NCBI GenBank assembly: GCA_903930095.1 | Contig: CAIYXE010000392.1 | Location: forward strand, 1 to 12,345 | DNA: 12,345 nucleotides | From: an uncultured Hyphomicrobiales bacterium | GTDB lineage: Bacteria > Pseudomonadota > Alphaproteobacteria > Rhizobiales > Aestuariivirgaceae | Direction of reading: 5' to 3' | Part shown: in pieces, positions 6,057 to 12,345 of the stretch | How the letters are laid out: each line of letters opens with the position of its first letter | Numbering within the stretch: position 1 is the stretch's first letter | Notes under the pieces: generated by a model | Database searches by the model: none | Seen by the model: the letters and a program-made list of their open reading frames with translations, nothing else | Told to the model about the DNA's origin: nothing | Made by a program: the position numbers and the translations under genes

Positions 6057-8344
6057 CCCTTCCCTGCTGCACCATCGACGGCGAATATTTCCAGCCCTTC
6101 AGGCTCGAGGGGGAGGATGCGGCGCGCTGGATCTCCTCCGCGGGTCCAGGCCTCAAGCGCATCGAGTTCCTGGTGCCGCAGGCCAACCGCCCTGACGCCA
6201 TGGCCCAGATCGAGACGGATCTTCCTGCCCTCGCGGGTGTCGAGTCCGCCCGCGTCAATCTCACCGGCCGCCGCGTCGCCGTCATCTACCGTGATGGCGA
6301 GATCGAGCCGCAGGCGCTCATCGACCGGCTGGGGTTCCTCGGCTACATGGCCCGCCCCTTCGACCCGCGCGAGACCGGCCTCACCAAGGACGACCGCGAA
6401 GGCGGCCGCCTGCTGCGCGCGCTCGCGGTCTCGGGCTTCGCCGCCTCGAATGTGATGCTGCTCTCCGTTTCCGTCTGGTCGGGGGCGGAGGATGCCACGC
6501 GCGATCTCTTCCACTGGCTCTCCGCCATGATCGCGCTGCCCGCGGTCGCCTATGCGGGGCGGCCCTTCTTCCATTCCGCCGTCAATGCGCTGCGCATGGG
6601 CCGCGTCAACATGGACGTGCCGATCTCGCTGGGCGTTCTCCTCGCCTCGATGCTCAGCCTGTTCCAGACCATCAACAGCGAGCAGCACGCCTATTTCGAT
6701 GCCTCCGTCACGCTGCTCTTCTTCCTGCTGGCCGGCCGCTACCTCGATCACCTGATGCGCGCCCGCGCCCGCTCCGCCATCGCGCAGCTCGTCTCGCTGT
6801 CCTCCGAGGGCGCGACCCTGGTCGCGGATGACGGCACGCGCCGCTACGTCCCCGCGCGTGACCTCAAGGCCGGCATGACGGTCGCCGTCGCGGCGGGTGA
6901 CAGGCTCCCCGCCGACGGCCTCATCCGCAACGGGGTAAGCGACATGGACCGCTCGCTCCTCACCGGGGAGACCGCACCCGAAACGGTCAGGCCCGGCTCC
7001 GCCGTCCATGCGGGTGAACTCAATCTCACGGGCCCTGTCTTGGTGGAGATCACCGCCGCGGGCAACGACACCTTCCTCTCGGAACTCGTGCGCCTCATGT
7101 CCGCCGCCGAGCAGGGCCAGTCGCGCTACATCCAGATCGCGGACAGGCTGGCGCGCTTCTATTCGCCCGCCGTCCACACGCTGGCGGCGGCAACCTTGGC
7201 GGGCTGGCTTCTGCTGGGCCACGGCTGGCACCCGGCCATCATGGCCGCCGTCGCGGTGCTCATCATCACCTGCCCCTGCGCGCTGGGGCTTGCCGTGCCC
7301 GCCGCCCAGGTGGTGGCAAGCGGCAGGCTGTTCCGCTCCGGCGTCATGATCAAGAACGGCGCGGCCCTGGAGAAGCTCTCGGGCGTCGACACCGTCATCT
7401 TCGACAAGACCGGCACACTCACCAAGGGCCAGCCACAGCTCGTCTCGCCGCTCATGGTGACAACCGAAACGCTCACCCTTGCCGCGGGTCTCGCCCAGGC
7501 CAGCAAGCACCCGCTGTCGCAGGCGCTGGTGCGCGAGGTGGCACGGCGCGGCCTTGCAGCAGCACCCGTCGGCGATGTGTCGGAGCATCCGGGCCTCGGC
7601 CTGTCCGGCACCCACAACGGCGAGGCGCTGCGCCTCGGCAACCGCGCCTGGTGCGGGCTGGATGAAGGCGCGGAGGACAAGGGCCTTCTCGAATTCGCCT
7701 TCCGGCGCGGCGGCAATGCGCCCGTCGTCTTCCAGTTCGAGGATGCGCTCCGCCCTGATGCCGCGGAAACCGTCGCCCGCCTCAAGGCCATGGGCCTCGC
7801 GGTCCATCTCCTCTCGGGCGACCGCGAGGCGGCGGTCAAGCGCGTGGCAGAGACTGTGAGCATCAGCACCGCCGTATCCCGTGCCGGCCCCCAGGCCAAA
7901 CTTGCCTATGTCGATGCGCTCTCGAAGGCTGGCGCCCGCGTGCTGATGGTGGGCGACGGCATCAATGATGCCCCGGCCCTTGCCGCGGGCTACACCTCGA
8001 TGGCGCCTTCGTCCGCCTCCGACATCGGCCGCACCGCCGCGGAAACCGTTTGGATGGGCGAGAGTGCATCAGCCGTCGCGGAGGCGGTGGCCGTCGGCCG
8101 CCGCACCCAGCGCATCGCCAAGGAGAATTTCGCCCTGGCGGTGGGCTACAATGTGCTGGCCGTACCGCTCGCCATGGTGGGCCTCGTTTCGCCGCTGGTG
8201 GCGGCCGTCGCCATGTCCACCTCATCGATCATCGTCATCGCTAACGCGCTGCGCGTGGGTCTGGGCCGCATGCCCGTCTCCGGCGCCGCCCGGCAGTCAC
8301 AAGGCAGCAGCACGCAAACGCCAAGGTTGAAGGACGCCGCATGA
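6053..8344 (+). CDS. ccoI: Copper-translocating P1B-type ATPase for cbb3 oxidase assembly (CcoI/FixI, CopA2 type)
   Basis: This is an ATP-driven Cu(I) exporter of the inner membrane, dedicated to loading copper for the cbb3 oxidase. It has 763 residues and starts at a GTG overlapping the ccoH stop, with AAAGG nine bases upstream. Core motifs are intact: TGET at 304-307, CPC at 407-409, the phosphorylated aspartate D451 in DKTGT, HP at 486-487, and GDGINDAP at 634-641. Copper-binding residues of the last two helices are present too: Y699-N700 and M721-S725 in MSTSS. An N-terminal HMA-type domain spans about residues 36-104, but its CxxC metal site is gone: at the position where homologues read HCAAC, this protein has N45-R46-P47-D48-A49. 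A CC pair at residues 5-6 remains. The ATGA overlap with ccoS ties it to the next gene. Confidence 0.95.
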   Translation: MTLPCCTIDGEYFQPFRLEGEDAARWISSAGPGLKRIEFLVPQANRPDAMAQIETDLPALAGVESARVNLTGRRVAVIYRDGEIEPQALIDRLGFLGYMARPFDPRETGLTKDDREGGRLLRALAVSGFAASNVMLLSVSVWSGAEDATRDLFHWLSAMIALPAVAYAGRPFFHSAVNALRMGRVNMDVPISLGVLLASMLSLFQTINSEQHAYFDASVTLLFFLLAGRYLDHLMRARARSAIAQLVSLSSEGATLVADDGTRRYVPARDLKAGMTVAVAAGDRLPADGLIRNGVSDMDRSLLTGETAPETVRPGSAVHAGELNLTGPVLVEITAAGNDTFLSELVRLMSAAEQGQSRYIQIADRLARFYSPAVHTLAAATLAGWLLLGHGWHPAIMAAVAVLIITCPCALGLAVPAAQVVASGRLFRSGVMIKNGAALEKLSGVDTVIFDKTGTLTKGQPQLVSPLMVTTETLTLAAGLAQASKHPLSQALVREVARRGLAAAPVGDVSEHPGLGLSGTHNGEALRLGNRAWCGLDEGAEDKGLLEFAFRRGGNAPVVFQFEDALRPDAAETVARLKAMGLAVHLLSGDREAAVKRVAETVSISTAVSRAGPQAKLAYVDALSKAGARVLMVGDGINDAPALAAGYTSMAPSSASDIGRTAAETVWMGESASAVAEAVAVGRRTQRIAKENFALAVGYNVLAVPLAMVGLVSPLVAAVAMSTSSIIVIANALRVGLGRMPVSGAARQSQGSSTQTPRLKDAA

Positions 8345-8493
8345 CCGGACTTCTCTATCTCATCCCCGTCGCGCTCTTCCTGGGCGGGCTCGGGCTTGCC
8401 GCCTTCATCTGGTCGCTCAAGTCCGGCCAGTACGATGATCTCGAGGGCGCCTCCTGGCGCATCCTGCAGGACGACGACCAGCCCAAGCCGTGA
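8341..8493 (+). CDS. ccoS: cbb3 oxidase maturation protein (CcoS/FixS)
   Basis: This 50-residue protein has one membrane helix at about residues 3-24 followed by a short charged tail. The tail SGQYDDLEGASWRIL with an acidic DDD end is the CcoS hallmark. In Rhodobacter capsulatus, CcoS is required for an active oxidase with its b hemes and copper. The ATG overlaps the ccoI stop by four bases, and AAGGA at 8330-8334 gives a six-base spacing. It closes the assembly operon; no strong intrinsic terminator follows, only a five-base stem at 8490-8503. Confidence 0.93.
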   Translation: MTGLLYLIPVALFLGGLGLAAFIWSLKSGQYDDLEGASWRILQDDDQPKP

Positions 8494-8531
8494 CCGGCGT
8501 CACCCACAATCTGTCGCAATCCTCATCAATA

Positions 8532-8560
8532 TTGACAAGCAGGTGGCGGCGGACGGACAC
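8532..8560 (+). promoter_or_regulatory. Weak promoter candidate for the macroglobulin gene
   Basis: A perfect -35-like TTGACA at 8532-8537 lies 52 bases before the start at 8590. At a 17-base spacing the -10 position reads GGACAC, a poor match. The -35 overlaps a ten-base palindrome TCAATATTGA (8526-8535). The call rests on the hexamer, the AT-rich patch and the 96-base gap after ccoS only. Confidence 0.25.
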
Positions 8561-8589
8561 TTCCTCCCCGCGGTACATGGGAGATTTCG

Positions 8590-11500
8590 ATGACGGCGCA
8601 CCACGCACAGAGAGTGTACCTCCTCCTCGCGGCCCTGCTCGCGCTTGCTGCTGCGTCGCTACCCGCACTTGCCGCCAAGGGCTTCCCCGTCTCGCAATTC
8701 GGCTTCTACCTCAGCGACTATGACAATGAGCTCGCGCGGATCGCGAAGGAGCGCACCCGCAGCGAGCCCGAGATCATGGGCGATCTCGCCGCAGCCGAGG
8801 CCGCGGGCAACGCGCGCCTCGCCGCCGTTTCGCTCGAACAGCTGGTCAGCCTGCGCCCGGCAGATGGCCAGCTGTGGCTGAGGCTCGCCCGCCAGCTCGC
8901 CGCCGCAGCACCCATGAACGACTATGACACCTATGCGCTTCCGGGGAAGATGATCGGCGCGGGCCTCAGGGCCTACACGCTGCTGTCCTCACAAGATGAG
9001 GAGGCACAGGCGCTCGACATCGCAGCCCAGGGCTTCGCCAAGCGGGAGATGTGGCGGCCAGCACTCACCGCCTACAAGGAGAGCCTGAAGATCTCCGAGA
9101 ACCCGCAGATCCGCGCCGCCTACGAGCAGCTGCGCGAAGCGCGCGGATTCCGCGTCGCCGACTACAAGATCGACACTGACACCACGCCGCCGCGCGCCTG
9201 CTTCGAGATGTCGGAGCCATTGTCGCGCACGCTCACGGACTTCACCTCCTATGTCACGCAGTCGCCCGGTCCCGTCTCCGCCGTCACGGCGGAAGGTACC
9301 AGGCTCTGCGTCGAGGGCCTCCGCTACGGCGAGCGCTATGCCATCACGTTGCGCCAGGGCCTGCCCGCCGCCATCGACGACACGACGGCGAAGGACGCAA
9401 CCTTCGAATTCTACGTGCGTGACCGCAATCCCTCGGTGCGCTTCACCGGCAACGCCTATGTGCTGCCGCGCACCGGGCAGAGCGGCATTCCGCTGATCTC
9501 CGTCAACAGCGCGGAGGCAGCGCTGGAGCTCTACCGCATCGGCGACCGCAACCTCATCGGCAGCGTGCTCTCTTCCGATTTCCGCGCCCAGATCAGCGGC
9601 TACAGCGCCAGTGACATCGCCGCCCAGAAAGGCAGCCTCGTCTGGCAGGGCACGGTTGAGACGCCCTCCCCCCTCAACGCGGAGGTCACCACCGCCATCC
9701 CCGTAGATGAGGCGATGGGCCGCCTCGCGCCCGGCCTCTATGTGATGACGGCGGTGCCCGCCGCCCGCAAGGCCGAAAGCTACGAGAACGTGGCCACGCA
9801 GTGGTTCGTCGTCTCAGACCTCGGCCTCTCGACCATGAACGCCAAGGACGGCCTGCATGTTTCGGTGCGCTCGATTGCCACCGCACTGCCGGTGGCCGCT
9901 GCCAGCCTGCGCCTCATCGCCCGCAACAATGAGGTGCTGGCGGAGGATTTAACAGATGCTGACGGAAACCTGCTCATCGATCCGGGCCTGATGAAGGGTG
10001 AGGGCGGCGCCGCCCCGGCACTGCTTGTCGCCCGCTCGAACGAGGGCGACTACAGCTTCATCGACCTCGCCCAGCCCGCCTTCGACCTGACCGACCGCGG
10101 CGTCGGCGGCCGCCCCGCGCCTGGCCCGGTCGATGCCTTCGTCTATGCCGAGCGCGGCGTCTACCGGCGCGGCGAGATGGTGCACGCCACCGTGCTGCTG
10201 CGCGACGACCGCGCCAACGCCATGCCCGGAACGCCGCTCACCCTCCGTGTTGAGCGCCCGGACGGCGTCGCCTATCTGAGCCAGCCCCTGGAGGACAAGG
10301 GTGCAGGCGGCTACAGCCACAGCTTCGAGATTGCGGCGGGCGCCCAGGGCGGCACCTGGCGCATCAAGGCGCTGACCGACCCCAACGCGGCACCCGCCGG
10401 CGAAACCTCGTTCCTGGTCGAGGACTACATCCCCGACCGTATCGAATTCGACCTCACCTCGAAGACGCCCCGCGTGACGCCTGACCAGGGCCTTCTGCTC
10501 ACCGTCGATGGACGCTACCTCTTCGGCGCGCCCGCCGCGGGGCTGGACATCGAGGCCAGCGTCTCGGTCACGCCTGACGCTGCACCCTTCGCGCCATGGA
10601 AGGACTACAGCTTCGGCCTGATGGACGAACGGCCCGACCCGACCCAGGTGATGGCCGACGGCCTGCCGCAGACCGACATCAACGGCCGCGCCGACCTTCA
10701 GATCGCGCTGCCCGGGCTTCCGGTCACCACGCGGCCGCTGAAGGCCGACGTCGCCGTGCGCCTGCGTGAACCCGGCGGCCGCGCGGTGGAACGCACCGCA
10801 AGCCTGCCCATCGCGGCCGCCCAGCCGATGCTCGCCATCAAGCCGGGCTTTGCCGATGGCTCCGCACCCGAAGGCCAGCCCGCAAGCTTCAGCGTCGTGG
10901 CGCTCGATCCCGGCGGCAGCCCCGTGGCAGCCCCTGGCGCCGCATGGACCCTGAAGCGGCTGACGCGCGACTGGCAATGGTTCAACGCCGATGGCGCCTG
11001 GCGCTGGGAGGCCGTCACCCGCACCGCAAAAATCGCCAACGGCACGCTCGACATCGCGGCCTCCAGCCCCACGCCCTTCTCCCAGTCGCTCTCCTGGGGC
11101 GAATACCGCCTCGAGATCGCCGCACCGGGCATGACCCCCGTCTCGGTCGATTTCTCCGCCGGCTACTATGGCGGACAGGCCACGGCGGATACGCCCGACA
11201 CGCTGAAGCTCGCCCTCGACAAGCCGGACGTGAAGACCGGCGACACGGTGAACCTCAAGATCGAGGCGCGCTATCCCGGCAAGGCCATGGTGCGGATCGT
11301 CGGCGAGAGGCTGCTCGCGGCGCGTGAGGTCGACGTGCCCGAAGGCGGCGCCAGCATCGCCATCACAGTTGGCGAGGGCTGGGGCACCGGCGCCTATGTG
11401 CTGGCAAGCCTGCTCAAGCCGATGGACGTTGCGGCCAAGCGCATGCCCTCGCGCGCCATGGGCGTTGCCTGGTTCGGCATCGACCGCGCCGCGCGCACCC

Positions 11501-12345
11501 TCGATGTCTCGCTCGCGGCGCCGGAGATGGCAAAGCCGCGCAACCGCCTCACCGTACCGGTGAAGATCGGCAATCTGGCCGCAGGCGAACAGGCCTTCGT
11601 CACCATCGCAGCGGTCGACGCCGGCATCCTCAACCTCACCCGCTACGATCCCCCGGCACCTGAACGCTTCTACTATGACCAGAAGCGCCTCGCCGCCGAA
11701 CTGCGCGACATCTACGGCCAGCTGATCGACGGCATGCAGGGCGAGCGCGGGCGTCTGCGCGCAGGCGGTGACGGGGGCGCGGCCTTCAACGCCCCGCCCC
11801 CCGCACAAAAGCCGCTCGCCTTCTATTCCGGAATCCTGAAGGTGGCGGATGACGGCACGGCCTCGGTTGATTTCGACATCCCCGCCTTCAACGGCACGAT
11901 CCGCGTCATGGCCGTGGCCTGGACCGCCACGAAGACCGGCCACGCCACAAGCGACGTCATCGCGCGTGATCCCGTCGTCGTGTCGGGCACACTGCCGCGC
12001 TTCCTCAATGCCGGAGACAGCTCGGAACTGCGCTTCGACATCGTCAATGCGGAAGGCCCGGCGGGCGACTACACGCTCGGCGTCTCGATCGCGGGTCCGG
12101 TGGAGCCCGATGCCGCAGCCCGCATCCAGCGCGTCACGCTGGGCACGGCTGGCGCGCGCGCCAGCATCATCGTGCCGGTCAGCGCCACCGGCATCGGCAC
12201 GGCAAGTGTCGTCGCCACGCTCAAGGGCCCGGGCGATCTCCTGCTCGATCAAACCTATGCGCTGGGCATCATGCCCGCCAGTGCGCCCGTCACCAGGCGC
12301 ACCACCCTGCCGCTCATGGCCAATGGCGGCGCGATCACCATTGGC
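8590..12345 (+). CDS. Periplasmic alpha-2-macroglobulin family protein (large YfhM-like protein), 3' end beyond window
   Basis: An open frame of 1252 codons runs from the ATG at 8590 (GGGAG six bases upstream) off the window end. The first 29 residues are a cleavable signal peptide ending ALA-A, with no lipobox cysteine, so the product should be soluble in the periplasm. Residues about 40-195 are helical and TPR-like. Macroglobulin (MG) beta domains follow: FVYAERGVYRRGE at 517-529 is the MG2 signature, and VDAGILNLTRYDPP starting at 1009 and FYSGILKVADDG...DIPAFNGTIRVMAVAW from 1078 are typical of bacterial members. Between these, residues 1048-1077 form a Gly/Pro/Arg-rich linker in the bait position. 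C204 and C240 may form a disulfide. The thioester region, if present, is downstream and unseen. Bacterial family members are thought to trap proteases that breach the envelope, often alongside PbpC. It probably forms a transcription unit separate from cco. Confidence 0.92.
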   Translation, partial: MTAHHAQRVYLLLAALLALAAASLPALAAKGFPVSQFGFYLSDYDNELARIAKERTRSEPEIMGDLAAAEAAGNARLAAVSLEQLVSLRPADGQLWLRLARQLAAAAPMNDYDTYALPGKMIGAGLRAYTLLSSQDEEAQALDIAAQGFAKREMWRPALTAYKESLKISENPQIRAAYEQLREARGFRVADYKIDTDTTPPRACFEMSEPLSRTLTDFTSYVTQSPGPVSAVTAEGTRLCVEGLRYGERYAITLRQGLPAAIDDTTAKDATFEFYVRDRNPSVRFTGNAYVLPRTGQSGIPLISVNSAEAALELYRIGDRNLIGSVLSSDFRAQISGYSASDIAAQKGSLVWQGTVETPSPLNAEVTTAIPVDEAMGRLAPGLYVMTAVPAARKAESYENVATQWFVVSDLGLSTMNAKDGLHVSVRSIATALPVAAASLRLIARNNEVLAEDLTDADGNLLIDPGLMKGEGGAAPALLVARSNEGDYSFIDLAQPAFDLTDRGVGGRPAPGPVDAFVYAERGVYRRGEMVHATVLLRDDRANAMPGTPLTLRVERPDGVAYLSQPLEDKGAGGYSHSFEIAAGAQGGTWRIKALTDPNAAPAGETSFLVEDYIPDRIEFDLTSKTPRVTPDQGLLLTVDGRYLFGAPAAGLDIEASVSVTPDAAPFAPWKDYSFGLMDERPDPTQVMADGLPQTDINGRADLQIALPGLPVTTRPLKADVAVRLREPGGRAVERTASLPIAAAQPMLAIKPGFADGSAPEGQPASFSVVALDPGGSPVAAPGAAWTLKRLTRDWQWFNADGAWRWEAVTRTAKIANGTLDIAASSPTPFSQSLSWGEYRLEIAAPGMTPVSVDFSAGYYGGQATADTPDTLKLALDKPDVKTGDTVNLKIEARYPGKAMVRIVGERLLAAREVDVPEGGASIAITVGEGWGTGAYVLASLLKPMDVAAKRMPSRAMGVAWFGIDRAARTLDVSLAAPEMAKPRNRLTVPVKIGNLAAGEQAFVTIAAVDAGILNLTRYDPPAPERFYYDQKRLAAELRDIYGQLIDGMQGERGRLRAGGDGGAAFNAPPPAQKPLAFYSGILKVADDGTASVDFDIPAFNGTIRVMAVAWTATKTGHATSDVIARDPVVVSGTLPRFLNAGDSSELRFDIVNAEGPAGDYTLGVSIAGPVEPDAAARIQRVTLGTAGARASIIVPVSATGIGTASVVATLKGPGDLLLDQTYALGIMPASAPVTRRTTLPLMANGGAITIG

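Noticed and set aside
6011..7807. 598-codon open frame on the minus strand opposite ccoI
   Set aside because: It has the same GC-driven shadow composition, and the plus strand holds all P-type ATPase motifs.
8490..8503. GTGAC-CGGC-GTCAC stem as a terminator after ccoS
   Set aside because: The stem is only five bases, overlaps the stop codon and is not followed by a T-run.
8526..8535. TCAATATTGA palindrome as an FNR/FixK box before the macroglobulin gene
   Set aside because: The half-sites are in the reverse order (TCAA...TTGA) and touch each other, so it does not fit TTGA-N6-TCAA.
9949..12252. 767-codon open frame on the minus strand opposite the macroglobulin gene
   Set aside because: It is a shadow caused by high GC at third positions. 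The translation is rich in His, Gly, Ala, Arg and Asp with no recognisable domain, while the plus strand encodes clear macroglobulin domains.

Overview
The window is GC-rich (roughly two thirds G+C) and comes from an alphaproteobacterium, probably near the rhizobial/Hyphomicrobiales groups. The evidence is the fixNOQP-fixGHIS gene order, the close match of the proteins to remembered Bradyrhizobium and Rhodobacter FixN/CcoN sequences, and a FixK-type DNA box. This placement is inferred from gene content and remembered protein similarity, not from a marker gene.

Layout. Bases 1-335 (minus strand) hold the 5' end of a sensor kinase with a sodium/solute-symporter-like membrane domain. Bases 336-506 are a divergent intergenic region with a clear FNR/FixK box at 381-394. 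Bases 507-3902 (plus) are ccoN-ccoO-ccoQ-ccoP, the complete structural operon of a cbb3-type cytochrome c oxidase, the high-affinity terminal oxidase used at low oxygen. Bases 3903-4022 are a spacer with a long hairpin and an AT-rich palindrome. Bases 4023-8493 (plus) are ccoG-ccoH-ccoI-ccoS, the assembly operon: a cupric reductase-type ferredoxin, a small membrane assembly protein, a copper-exporting P-type ATPase and a short membrane protein. These four genes are tightly packed, with overlaps or gaps of only a few bases. Bases 8590-12345 (plus) are the first 1252 codons of a periplasmic alpha-2-macroglobulin family protein, which runs off the window.

How it works together. CcoG reduces Cu(II), CcoI moves Cu(I) across the membrane, and CcoH and CcoS help assemble the CcoN-CcoO-CcoP complex. 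Electrons enter through the c-hemes of CcoP and CcoO and reduce O2 at the heme b3/CuB site in CcoN. The FixK box explains low-oxygen induction of ccoNOQP. The alpha-2-macroglobulin gene looks like the start of a separate transcription unit concerned with envelope protection.

Most of the window is a canonical cbb3 locus. I found no wholly new system. The points worth a second look are a CcoI metal-binding domain that has lost its CxxC pair, the FixK box shared with a divergent sensor kinase, the ccoP-ccoG spacer structures, and the short bait-like linker and lack of a lipid anchor in the macroglobulin.
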